From assembly GCA_963576565.1 (NCBI GenBank), contig OY755044.1, positions 42,588,735 to 42,652,734 of the forward strand: DNA of 64,000 bases, in the 5' to 3' direction. This DNA comes from Aspidapion aeneum (lineage: Eukaryota > Arthropoda > Insecta > Coleoptera > Brentidae). A program made the position numbers and the translations under genes. Positions 34,296 through 45,090 of the stretch are shown piece by piece. The stretch's first letter is position 1. Each line of letters opens with the position of its first letter. The notes beneath the pieces were generated by a model. It was given only the letters and a program-made list of their open reading frames with translations, was not told the DNA's origin and ran no database searches.

Positions 34296-35138
34296 ATTTA
34301 CGAAAAACGCAAATCTGACACTGTCAGAAGCGTAACTTTTTTTATGTTCAAAAAAATTAAATGGTTTACAAATGTTATGTAAAGAACTGTCTGTCACAAA
34401 CCTAAAAAAAACTAAGTTTTTTATGATTTCAATATTTATTAGGACCCTATGTTAGGACCCACACAGCGCAAGAAACCAAAAATATAGTTTGCATGTTTTA
34501 TATATATTCTAAATAAATTTTCTATGCTCTCTAGGGAATAGTGTACGTTTAATCCCTTTTTTCATGGGCTAAGGTAGTATTTCTTGTCTCCAGTGATTAA
34601 AAGTAATTTCTTTAAAACCATAAAGGCAAAATATAGGTTTTTGGATTATTTTTTTTATCATAATACAAAAAACACTACTTTGCTGATGACTTGGTTCGTT
34701 TCGATTGTTATTGTGTCCTTCGGCAAAGAATATTATTTCTAGACTTCTCCAGAATGTAAACCAGCAAACAGTAAAATTTTCGAAATTCTGTTTATTGCAT
34801 CATTTTCGGTACTGAAAGCTGCTTTCTTCGGTGGCCTTTTCCATGCCCATCTTAAAGTAAGAATATGCTTTATTCTTTGGTCCCTTGTTTGTTCCATCTT
34901 CGAGAAATGTAATTCGAACTTTTTCTCGACTAAACTTATTTAGTTTGTTATCAAAGATTATAGATTATAATATTTGTATTTTTGTTATGAAATAAATATT
35001 ATTTTTTCCACATTGTTTGTTAGCATCTGACTGACTTTTGTTTAATGTAATTCCTATCACTGCCCACTGTTTTATTATATACGGGGGGGGGGTTGACATG
35101 CTAAAACTACAGTATGGTAAGTGGTTTAATACCTATTT
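34296..35138. other. No gene seen
   Basis: AT-rich DNA with a short G run at about 35,083-35,092; nothing else supported. Confidence 0.4.
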
Positions 35139-37270
35139 GGGCGAAAAAATATCGAAACACAAAATATCGAAAAATAAAATATCGAATTAAAATATCGAAA
35201 GTACATAATATCGAAACTACAAAATATCGAAACTACAAAAAATCGAATAACAAAATATCGAAACTACAAAATATCGATAATACAAAATATCGAAACAACG
35301 AAATGTCGAAACAACAAAATATCGAAGATACAAAATATCGAGAACACAAAATATCGAATAACAAAATATCGAAAATACAAAATATCGAAAACACAAAATA
35401 TCGAAAATCAAAAACAGAAAATTTAAAAAAAACCTAATGTGACCCTGACCTAATCTAATCTGATATAACCAGACGAAAATAGATAGTTTCAAAAACCTAT
35501 CCTAACGAAACCTAATCAAATCTAACCGAACCGAACCGAACCGAATCAAACCGAACCAAAGCAAACTGAACCAACAATATTTTTCAAAAAAAAAACTTTC
35601 CTGACTTCTTTCCCGGGATTCTAGAGGGTGTGAATTCGAACCAAGCCGAACCGAACCGGACCAAACTAAACCGAACCGAACCGAACCGAATCAAACCTAT
35701 CCAAACCTAACCATACCCAACCAAACCTAATTAGCAGTGTTGTAGTTAGTTCTTTTCGGTTCGGTTCGGTTTGGTTCGGTTCGGTTCGATTCGGATTCAC
35801 ACCCTCTACCCACATAGCACAAAAATCACATCAACGTTAAATTCACGTGAACAAAAACAACAAAGTTTTTTTTTACTTGAAAACAACCTCATACCATGTA
35901 ATAGTTATTTTGTTAAATCTACATGCTTAAAGATAACTTAAAAACAAGGAGAAATCAAGCTATAAAAATGTACTTTTTGCTGAAGTTTCTGGTGCTGTGT
36001 ATATAACGTGTTTTTTACCCTCGTTATTTTCATGTACCAAATTCACACTTGAAAAGTCCTCCACAACATGTTCTAAAACGCCACTAGATTAAGACTTCTC
36101 AAACCTACTGACTTTCTGCGTCTTTTTTGGTTACGTTTTTTTAATAACATTTTTTTAACTTAAAAGTTATAAAAGTTCACTAGTTTAAGACTACAACACT
36201 TCAAGACAATTTTAAAGATGGCGCTCAAGGCAAGACAAAATATCTATGTATCTATCTATATACATTATGTTTTTTTAAAAGCTAAACAAGATTTATGAAC
36301 AGTAAAGACTTTCACAGAATATTAATGTGTCTTTATCAGGTTAATAACAGATGCGTAGTGATCGTGGATCAGGGATCAGTCCCTTAACAGGTTTTTGGAG
36401 CTTAGAGGCCAAAGTACTGCCTGATAGATTTCGTCAAAGTGAAAAATCCTGACTATAAGTGGCGATGCTGCTAGTAAAATCTCAAAAATATACGGTAGAA
36501 AAGCCTTGCAAGTCGTGTTTTAAAATTCGTGTAGAAAAGGCGCGAATCTAATGTGATTTTAACGTTGATAAAAATCACTTGAAACTAACGTAAAAACATT
36601 GCTGTTTTAATTTGATAAAGGCGTTATTAAAACGCAGTTTTTAGCAACGTTATTTTTTATAACGTTAATGAATGACCTATTAAGCTTGTTTTCATATCTG
36701 AAATAAACGTTTTTTTCTAGCAGCTTTTAAACTCCACGTTTTTTTTTTTCTCATGCCTTTTTTACGTGTTAAACACGTGATTGCGCTATGTGGGTAGGAT
36801 CCCGGGACAGAAGTCAGGAAAGTTTTTTTTTTGAAAAAAATTGTTGGTTCAGTTAGCTTTGGTTCGGTTCAGTTCGGTTCGGTTCGTTTCGGCTAGATTT
36901 GATTAGGTTTTGTCAGGTTAGATTTTTGAAACTTTCTTTTTTTATGAGATTAGGCCAGATTAGGTTTAGTTAGATTAGGTTAAGTTACGTCAGGGTCGGG
37001 TTAGGTTAAGGTTTCGAAATTTTTGATTTTCGATATTTTGTATGTTCGATATTTTGTATTTTCGATATTTTGTATTTTCTATATTTTGTGATTCGATATT
37101 TTGTAGTTTCGATATTTTGTAGTTTCGATATTTTGTAGTTTGGATATTTTGTGGTTTCGATATTTTGTGGTTTCGATATTTTGTAGTCTCGATATTTTGT
37201 ATGTTTTCGATATTTTGTATTTTCGATATTTTGTGTTTTCGATATTTTGTGTTTCGATATTTTTTCGCCC
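35139..37270. mobile_element. Foldback element with AAAATATCGAAA-word arms, split by a MITE
   Basis: Both ends are GGGCGAAAAAATATCGAAAC. From each end the arm is an array of about 15 imperfect units around CAAAATATCGAAACTA (35,139-35,412; 37,020-37,270). Next come AACCTAATC/AACCGAACC pentamers, an A-run, and CTGACTTCTTTCCCGGGAT (35,604-35,622; mirrored at about 36,800-36,820). An inner palindrome begins CTAGAGGGTGTGAATTCG and ends ATTCACACCCTCTA. The loop is interrupted by the MITE at 35,809-36,794. Frames through the arms translate as ISKLQNIE-type repeats and are not genes. Confidence 0.88.
35809..36794. mobile_element. CCCACATAGC MITE, 986 bp, TA target
   Basis: The ends are CCCACATAGCACAA and TTGCGCTATGTGGG, flanked by TA on both sides (35,807-35,808; 36,795-36,796). 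The related foldback at 19.7 kb preserves the unoccupied site CCTCTAGGATCCCGGG, which supports the boundaries. The interior is AT-rich with AACGTT and CACGTG words. The termini resemble the CCCACTAAGCACAA ends of the elements at 48.2 and 56.7 kb. Confidence 0.9.
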
Positions 37271-37375
37271 TTCCTCCATTTATTTAGTTTATGATTATTA
37301 TTATTTTTATAGTATATAAAAATAAACCTTGGCATTAAAGTCCCTTTTAGTCACTTAGAAAATTATAGCCCTATA

Positions 37376-38286
37376 TACACTTGCGTGCATTGAAATCGGC
37401 CCATTGCACCCCAGATCGTGCAGGAACCACCTCCATAAGCACTCCGCTCTTCAAAGCAGCAATCTGCAAATCGCTCTCTTGGTCTTCGGTACACTTTCCT
37501 TCTTAGGTCGCTAACATGGAGGCATATTCTGGACTCATCTTAGAACAGAACAGATCCCTATTGTTCCAACGTTCAATTCAAATGACCCCGTGCAAAACGC
37601 AGGCGTGTTTGCCGATGAGCTGGAGTAAGTTTTGGACCAATCGCAGGTGTTTTAGGGGTCAGATTATCAGTCTTCGTCTTACTCTCCACTGACTAATAGC
37701 CACTACTCGCACCTCACGGAGCTGTCATTGCACTTGAACGGCATTAAGGTGACGATTTCTTAATGTTGTTGACACAATAAAGCGGTCATCACGAGCGGTT
37801 CTAAATCGCCTTCTACCTGTTCCAGGTCGCCTATGAAAGTCTCCAGTCTCCTTATAATGCTGGTACACTCTTCGAACCGCTGCGCGGGTCATATTCAATT
37901 GTGTGGCAACAGCTCCCTGACTAAGTCCATTTTCGATTAAAGCAATAACTTGGGCGGTTTTTTGTGGTGTAGTATGCATTAAACTTACACACTTGAACAC
38001 TATTGACATTTTAAAAAACGAATAATATGCAAATTTCAGTTGCAAAGGCAATTTGACAAATTTGTTATTTTCGTTACAATCACCACATAAACACGTTTCA
38101 TGTGTTTACCGGTTGCTACGCATATAAACGATAAGCCTTCTTAATAAATTTATACTCACATTAAAGCATATTAAATTGTCATTCAAACAGCATATTTCTT
38201 TTTTTGATCTGATAAATAATTCTTTAAAAAAATATAGTTAAAGTCCAAAGATTTACAGTGGGCCGATTTCTATGCACTCAAGTTTA
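37376..38286 (-). mobile_element. Tc1-like transposon, internally deleted
   Basis: Inverted ends of about 33 bp, ACACTTGCGTGCATTGAAAT at the left and its inverse (around ATTTCTATGCACTCAAGTTT) at the right, show about five mismatches; TATA at both edges fits a TA target. Only the first part of the transposase survives, and the left end follows almost directly. Confidence 0.85.
37390..38051 (-). pseudogene. Tc1-like transposase remnant
   Basis: The frame from about 38,018 encodes a Tc1/paired-type helix-turn-helix: KTAQVIALIENGLSQGAVAT, then NMTRAAVRRVYQHYKETGDF and a GTGRRR DNA-contact loop, up to a stop at 37,725. Beyond it, interrupted by further stops, are QLREVR, a TPAHRQTRLRFARGH-like segment and DESRICLH, which carries the first catalytic Asp. 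After an IWG phrase the sequence runs straight into the terminal inverted repeat. The second Asp and the final acidic residue of the DD(34)E/D triad are therefore missing. It cannot be an active transposase. Confidence 0.85.
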
Positions 38287-38314
38287 TATGTATAAGCATT
38301 TTCTTTGACAGGAA

Positions 38315-39218
38315 ATTTTTATGAAAACAATTTCTTCTAATGGAAATTTGTTCGAAAACATTTTTTTAACAGAAATTTGTTCGAAAACCATTTTTTCAAA
38401 CGGAAAATTGTTCGAAAAAATTTTCTTCCTTCGGAAATTTGTTCGAAAACATTTTTGTCAAACGGAAATTTGTTAGAAAACATTTTTTTCAAACGGACAA
38501 TTTGTTCTAACACCATTTCGTTGAACGGAAATTTGTTTTCGAACGGAAATTTGTCCGTAAGCAATAGTTGTTCAAAAACATTTTCTTCGAATAGAAAACA
38601 TTTTCTTCGAAAGCAAGTTTTTCGAAAAAAGACGCTCTAGACCTGGATTTCGAAACCTAACACAATTCATATAGTTTGACTAAGGCAAGGTCTTTCTAAC
38701 ATATTTTTCCAAAAAAACCCTGACTTCTTTCCCGGGATTGGTATTTTCTTACACTTTGTCAATTGATCGCAAACGTATTCCAACCGGTCCAGATACCCCC
38801 TGATGTGCTCAATTGAGAAAGGTTAGAGTAACACCGATTTCAACCTTCCAAAATCAGGACCAGAAAGCTAATTTAGGATCCCGGGAAAGAAGTCAGGGAA
38901 GTTTTTGTTTCCAAAAATTGTTAGAAAAAGACCACATTCGTCGAGCTATATGAGTTGTGTTAAGTTTGGCAAACCAGGTCTAAAATTATTTTTTTCGAAA
39001 AATTTGTTTTCAAAGGAATGTTTCTGAACAAATTTCCATTTTAAAATAATATTTTCGAACAAATTTTCGTTTAAATATTTTTGTTTGAAGAAAACGTTTT
39101 TGAACAATTTTCCTTTCGAAGAAAACGTTTTCGAATAATCTTTTGTTCGAAGAAAATGTTTTCGAACAATTTTCGGTTTGAAGAAAATGATTTTCGAAGT
39201 TTGTGCGTTCGAACAATA
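38315..39218. mobile_element. Foldback with TTCGAAAACATTTTCTTC-word arms
   Basis: The left arm (38,315-38,640) repeats GGAAATTTGTTCGAAAACAT units of about 30-40 bp. The right arm (38,985-39,218) is the inverse. The next layer is also inverted: AACACAATTCATATAG at about 38,658 is mirrored near 38,945. The core has CTGACTTCTTTCCCGGGATT (about 38,722) and its inverse (about 38,878), shared with the 35.1 kb foldback. A CAATTGATCGC...AACCGGTCC block is shared with the 20.3 kb foldback. Frames through the arms are repeats of FENIFFKR type and not genes. Confidence 0.87.
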
Positions 39219-39744
39219 CTATTAAGATGATTATATGAAATGTACTATAAAATTATAAGTAATTAAAGCATAACGTTACCAAAACTCGAACTGTTTTTGA
39301 GCCTTTTTTTGTCTTTTGATAAAATGTAAAAATCGGGATAAAAAGTGACTAAAAAGAACCACAAAACCTAAAAACACCGAAAAAATAGAAAAAAAAACTT
39401 GAAAAATAAACTAAACAATGCAAAAAATAGCGTATAAACCTTGTTATTAAAGTTTCATTTTGTCCTTTGATATATTATATACTTAGTATTAATAAACATT
39501 TAACATACAAATGTATTTCTGTCCTGTTTGTTTATTTATTACGTATTATTTTTAGACAAAAAACACAAATAATATTTGAAAGAAAATGATTTTTAACAAT
39601 AAATATACCTACAATAAATATTCATAACCAAAAAACTCAAGGTACATATTTTTATTTCTTAAGCTGTATAAAAATGAGTTCTTTTTAAGTTTCATTAAAA
39701 CATTTTGTTTTTCTCAGACTGTATAAAAACGAGTATGGTTTTGA
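39219..39744. other. No gene seen
   Basis: AT-rich DNA; nothing supported. Confidence 0.4.
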
Positions 39745-39815
39745 CACTCGTGTCGCTACCCCTGGGAGACGCCAGGCTTCCAGGATGCAGTGACCCTAGC
39801 ATTGACGCGCAATAG
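39745..39815 (-). repeat. Right member of the GGGTCACTGCATCCTGG inverted pair
   Basis: Inverse of 34,222-34,295, with CCAGGATGCAGTGACCCTA at its right end. Confidence 0.7.
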
Positions 39816-40268
39816 GTCCCTGTGTTTTTCAAAAACAGCATTTTTTTAAATTTTAATTATTTGCCTACATCTCGGAACAAGACGTCAAAATGAAAAATTT
39901 ATAATAACTTTATCGATAGGGCCTACCAAGATCTATAAATATCAGAAAAAAATTTTTAGATTAATTTGGTACTTTTTGAGTTTTTGCCAAAAAACCATCA
40001 AAAGTTGCCAAAAAGTGGTGCTAATTTAAAGTGTCATATTTTAAGACGCCGACAATTTATTTTAATTATCGCGACGGTGACAGATGCGCTATTGTACGGG
40101 CTTGAAAAAAAAAATAATCATAAATCATTACCGTTAAAATTGTGTCTTTCAGGTGTAAACTAATTACGCCATGTCAAATTTTCTGTTTCGACATATTTAT
40201 GCCTATAGCGGGGAGTGGGGGGTTCAAATCGAAAAAATGCAAAAATACATTTCGATTAGGTCTGTCAA
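39816..40268. other. Host flank of the Jockey insertion, no gene
   Basis: Short frames without features. The last 11 bases of the target (from 40,269) are duplicated after the Jockey tail. Confidence 0.5.
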
Positions 40269-40279
40269 TGCCTATTAGT

Positions 40280-40988
40280 AGTAGGCTACACTTCTCATGT
40301 GACCCACAAAAAATTGTAGCTGATCTACAAAAAAAAAAAAGGTTTTAAGGCACTGGAGGCCAGCAGCAAACTTAAATGGAGAACAAGACAACCTCTTAAC
40401 ATGTTTATGCTCACATTTAGCCACGATGAAGATATCAACAAAATTTTTGAAATTTCCAGTATCCTTGGGATTGAAGTGGAAATAAAAGCACTAAAAACCT
40501 CAAAGTTAGTCCCTCAATGCAAAAGATGCCAATCTTATGGACACACGCAAAAATATTGCGCTAAAGAACCACGTTGCGTAAAATGCACGGGGAAACATCT
40601 TACTGTAGAATGCCCCAAACCAAAAGAATCTGAGCCAAAATGCATCCACTGTGGAGGCAAGCATCCTGCTAACTACAGAGGATGCCTTGTTGCTAAGGAA
40701 ATACAAAAATTGAAAAATAAACCTAAGAAACCGAATCTCATACCAAACGTGAGTACAAATAGACAAAACCAACAGACAAGAAACACAGTCACACAAAACT
40801 CTGTGACAAGGACATACAGCCAAGTAGCAGCAACAGCTACTATACCTGATATTAATATCAGTAGTCAAAATACTATGGAACAAACACTACAATTAATTTT
40901 GGAGAAATTGAACAAACTTGATGAGCGATTAACTAAACTAGAAAGTAGCAATAACGGAGCTACCAATATGCCTCAAAATGGTCAGTAA
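40280..40988 (+). pseudogene. Jockey gag (ORF1), 5'-truncated and frameshifted
   Basis: The reading frame enters at the truncation point with DPQKIVADLQKK, then shifts at a 12-A run (about 40,329-40,340). From 40,401 it is open to the stop at 40,986. It carries three cysteine knuckles of insect non-LTR gag type: CKRCQSYGHTQKYC, CVKCTGKHLTVEC and CIHCGGKHPANYRGC (about 40,518-40,684). A Gln/Asn-rich tail and a short Leu-rich heptad segment (LQLILEKLNKLDERLTKLES) follow. It would bind element RNA. ORF2 overlaps its end by 11 bases. Confidence 0.88.
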
Positions 40989-43520
40989 TCTTAGAATCCT
41001 AGCTTGGAATGCCAATGGTCTCTTGCAACATCAGCAAGACTTGCAAGTTATTCTAGACATAGAAAAATTTGACGTCTGTCTTGTGTCAGAAACGCATTTC
41101 ACTAACCAGTCTCACATTAAATTTAAAGGTTATAAAGTGTATCATACAACTCACCCTAGCAATACTGCACCTGAGGGAAGTGCTGTAATAATTAAAGAAA
41201 ATATATCACACTATGAGGAGATGGGATATAAAACCATAGAGATTCAAGCTACATTAGTAAGTGTAAAAACCAAAACATATACATTAGTCATAAGTGCTGT
41301 CTATATACCACCAAGGCACTTACTAAAGAAAAATCAATATCTTAATTTTCTCAGAAAATTAGGAAACCGTTTTATAATTGGAGGTGACTTTAATGCAAAA
41401 AATACCTACTGGGGATCTAGACTGACGAATTCTAAAGGAAAAGAACTTTTGCAAGCTATTAGTGAATATCAATGTGAGCCGATATCAACTGGTAAGCCCA
41501 CATACTATCCAACAGATCGAGGAAAAATGCCAGATCTAATTGATTTTTTTATAGTAAAAAATATATCTTTAAGTTTTGTAGATATAGAAGAAAGTTTTGA
41601 TTTATACTCAGATCATTCACCTATTATTCTAACTCTTAGTAAAAACATAATAAAGAAAGAAGCAAATATCTCACTAGTTAATAAACTGACTGACTGGATT
41701 AGTTTTAAACAAAGTCTGTCAGAAAAAATAAACCTATCAGTACCATTGCAAACGCCAGAACAAATCGATAAAGAAGTTGATTATTTTGTTACAAATATTC
41801 AACAAGCAGCTTGGAAGAAGAAAGTGGCAACAAAGCCGTGATCCTCGGGACAAAACAAATCTCAACAACATGACGCAGCGCATTAGGCGAGAAATTCTAG
41901 TAATAAAAAATTAATCTATTAACCATTTTCTTAATGAACTTACAGATGATAAAAATACCGACTATTCCCTTTGGAAAGCAACCAAAGATTTTAAAAGACC
42001 AATTATCCAAATTCCACCCATACGAAAATCTAACAACCAGTGGGCAAGGAGTAACGAAGAAAAAGCAGATATTTTTGCAAGTCATTTAGAAAAAACTTTC
42101 ATTTAAATGAACCCCATCAAATCGAGGACCATATTAAGCTTACATCACCAAAAGAAATATTAACAGAAATCAAAAATATTAATTCGAAAAAAGCCCCAGG
42201 GTATGATCTTATTAACGGGATAGTCATAAAACAACTCCCCAGAAAAGCTATCGTAAAACTATGCAACCTAATTAATGCGTCTTTTCGGCTTAGGTATGTA
42301 CCTAAACTGTGGAAAGTTGCAGAAGTTATCATGATTCCAAAACCGGGAAAACCACTCCATGACGTGTCATCTTACAGGCCAATATCTTTGCTGCCAATTA
42401 TATCCAAGCTCTATGAAAAATTATTGCTTAAAAGAATAAAACCCATCATAGAAAGACAAGAAATTATTCCATCTCATCAATTTGGATTTCGAGACAAGCA
42501 TTCCACGATAGATCAAGTACACAGAATTACTAATATAATAGAAAAAGCACTAGAAGAGGGAAAAGTTTGTTCTTCAGTTTTTCTAGATGTAGCACAACCA
42601 TTTGACAAAGTGTGGCATGAAGGCCTTAATTTTAAACTAAAAAGGTTTCTGCCAAAACAATATTCGGATATTTTGGAATCATACATATCTGATAGACATT
42701 TTAGAGTAAAACAGGAAGACTCATACTCAAATTTAAGAGAAATTCAAGCAGGCGTGCCCTAGGGTAGCGTACTAGGCCCTTATCTATACTTATTATTCAC
42801 TTGTGATATCCCAAAGCCAGAAAATTGTCACTTAGCAACATTTGCCGATGATACTGGTTTATTGACGGTAGAAAAATCTATTGAAAAATGCATAGAAAAA
42901 CTTCAGGATGCAGTCACCCAAATTCACAGTTGGACCACAAAGTGGCGAATAAAATTAAATGAAACCAAATCAATTCATGTTGATTTTACAAACAAAAATA
43001 TAAATCACATACAAATAACAATTAACAACATTCCAGTACCATATTCGAATCAGGCAAAATATCTAGGTATGACACTTGATGCCAAATTGCACTGGAAAGC
43101 ACATGTTAAGAAAAAAAAGAAGAACTTGAGATAAGGTATAGAAAAATGAACTGGCTAATTGGAAGGAAGTCCAATTTAACAATTCATAATAAGTTACTGC
43201 TTTTTAGACAAATACTGAAACCAGTATGGACATATGGTATTCAACTATGGGGTTGTGCTAAAGAGAGTAACATTCTAGTTGTACAGAGATTTCAAAATAA
43301 AGTATTAAGAAACATTGTGAATGCACCTTGGTACGTTCGAAATAGTGACCTTCATCGAGATCTAAAAATCGAAACTGTAGCAGAGACTATAAAAAAGTAC
43401 GCAAAAAGCCATGAAGATAGACTCCATCGGCATGTGAATGTGGAAGCAATTCAGCTTCTAGACAATACTATGCTAGTTCGACGACTAAAAAGAGTGAAGC
43501 CGTTTGAGCTAGTAAACTAA
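40978..43520 (+). pseudogene. Jockey ORF2: endonuclease and reverse transcriptase, broken
   Basis: The AP-like endonuclease is intact to the stop at 41,839, with LAWNANG, SETHF, GGDFNAKNTYWGS and SDHSPI. A frameshift near 41,838, further ones before 42,120, an in-frame TAG at 42,760-42,762 and a frameshift near 43,125 break the rest. RT landmarks survive: SSYRPISLLPIISKLYEKLL, HQFGFRDKHSTIDQ, FLDVAQPFDKVW, GVP before the TAG with GSVLGP after it, and catalytic FADDT at 42,841-42,855. C-terminal LLFRQILKPVWTYGIQLWG leads to the stop at 43,520. In FLDVAQPFDKVW, AQP stands where Jockey-like RTs usually have a conserved KAFD-type block. Confidence 0.9.
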
Positions 43521-43741
43521 GTGAATTACACATAAAACAAAATAATGCTATAAACACAACACAATTGTGAGTTACAGACTAAACAAAGCGGGGAGAACTG
43601 TTGAGTGAACCCTAAGTTTAAATCTGACTTTTCTAGTAAATTAAGTTAAAATAAAATTGCTAATTAGTCTTACTGACTAGATTGTAATAAAAAAAACACA
43701 GTGTGTTTGACAAATAAAAAATAAAAAAAATGCCTATTAGT

Positions 43742-44954
43742 GTGCTAAATTTCAAAGCTCTACGATAAGTTTGGATCTCGAGTAAATTGATTCTTAAATA
43801 ATTTTGTTTCAAGACCGCTGATTTAGCCCACTCATATTATGCCGAATACAACCGAACCGAACCAGTGGGTTGTCTGGTATGTTCAAGTACAGCGAGGGCA
43901 TTCTAACTTAACTGACTTACTGTTTAATAAGCGATAATATTTTTTGGAGATTTAATCCGATATCGGGCTTCTTATAACGTACCGACTTTAGTAATAGTAT
44001 TTTCGCAGTTTTACATTAAAAGAAGGCAAGTGATTTTTTAATTTAAAACCTTTGTTTAGTATAAGAACTGGAAAAAATACTGCCATCTTTGATTAAACGA
44101 CTTATCTGTAAATTCGTATTTATAATATCAATAAAATTTAGAAATTATATTATTCATAAAAAACCAGGCAATAATAATGCCAGGCGCTATTTTTACAGTT
44201 TTACATTGAAAACTGATATTTTAAAATTGGTATAAGAAAATCGAATTTAAAAAAACGTGGTTTATTTTATAAAAGAATGCAGTATTTATTCCGGTTTTTA
44301 TACTACTAAAAGGCCTATTATTGACAGACTAGTTGTAATTTTGTAATGTAAAGCTGTCAAAATATCTATAATCTAGCATTATTTTTTTTTCAAGAGTCCG
44401 AAGGTGAAATCTTACATAAGACACCCAGCCTACTTTCCTACCAGACTCATTTCTTTTCTGCTATGAGAGGTCGGGTAGTGCCGGATTTCTAACGATTAAA
44501 ACCCCTCGATTGTGACCATGGGCCTTATCCAAGCAACAGTCACTGCACTGCAGACATTACTGGTTTGTTGTCCAACCTCTTGAATCCTAGGGGTCTGGCA
44601 CTATTACTGCCTGGCTTTGTTTTAATGCTTCCCTATTAAGTCTCTAATAATCCTTAACCCGACCTTAAGAGTTAATGTTGAGTAGCTGGACTTCGCCCTT
44701 TGAAAAGTGCTTTTTCATTTAGTAAATATTTATTTTCCAGCAATATTGTATACATGGCATTTTTTCAATAAAGACAATTTATTATTGTTATTATTATTTT
44801 CGTACCTGTACACTTATTAAATCCAGATAATTGTTTTTAATAGCTCAGAAACTGATACCTATAGCACAAAGTATAGCTAGTTATTCTGTTCATATAGCAC
44901 AGAAAAACTATTACTAGGTATTCTGTGTCTATAATATTGGACTAAATAGGCCGC
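43742..44954. other. No gene seen
   Basis: AT-rich, with a slightly GC-richer patch at 44,395-44,700. Nothing supported. Confidence 0.4.
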
Positions 44955-45090
44955 GATTATTTCTTCGAAAAAATAACGAAGATATTTTTTCGAGCGGATA
45001 ATCGTTCGAAAACATTTTCTTCGAATGGAAATTTGTTCGAAAACATTTTCTTGGAACGAAAGTTTGTTTAAAAACATTTTTTTTCAAAAC
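44955..45090. repeat. Orphan arm of the TTCGAAAACATTTTCTTC word family
   Basis: Units such as CGTTCGAAAACATTTTCTTC and GAATGGAAATTTGTTCG match the arms at 38,315-38,640. There is no inverted partner nearby, so this is a half element or a free array. A minus-strand frame over it is not a gene. Confidence 0.75.

Larger units (their letters stand above)
40269..43741 (+). mobile_element. Jockey-clade non-LTR retrotransposon, 5'-truncated, with 11-bp target duplication
   Basis: TGCCTATTAGT occurs at 40,269-40,279 and again at 43,731-43,741, immediately after an A-rich tail (43,708-43,730). The element itself is 40,280-43,730. It begins inside gag, so it is truncated, as usual for target-primed reverse transcription. 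Both proteins are broken. Confidence 0.93.

Noticed and set aside
35139..35412. CRISPR-like array of repeats and spacers
   Set aside because: Units are 15-20 bp, degenerate and contiguous, with no spacers of uniform length and no cas genes; the context is eukaryotic.
35114..37335. Frames encoding ISKLQNIE-type repeat proteins on both strands
   Set aside because: They are read-through of the foldback word arrays, with period-driven openness and no start context or domain.
38337..39216. Repeat-protein-like frames (FENIFFKR type)
   Set aside because: Same reason: arms of the 38.3 kb foldback.
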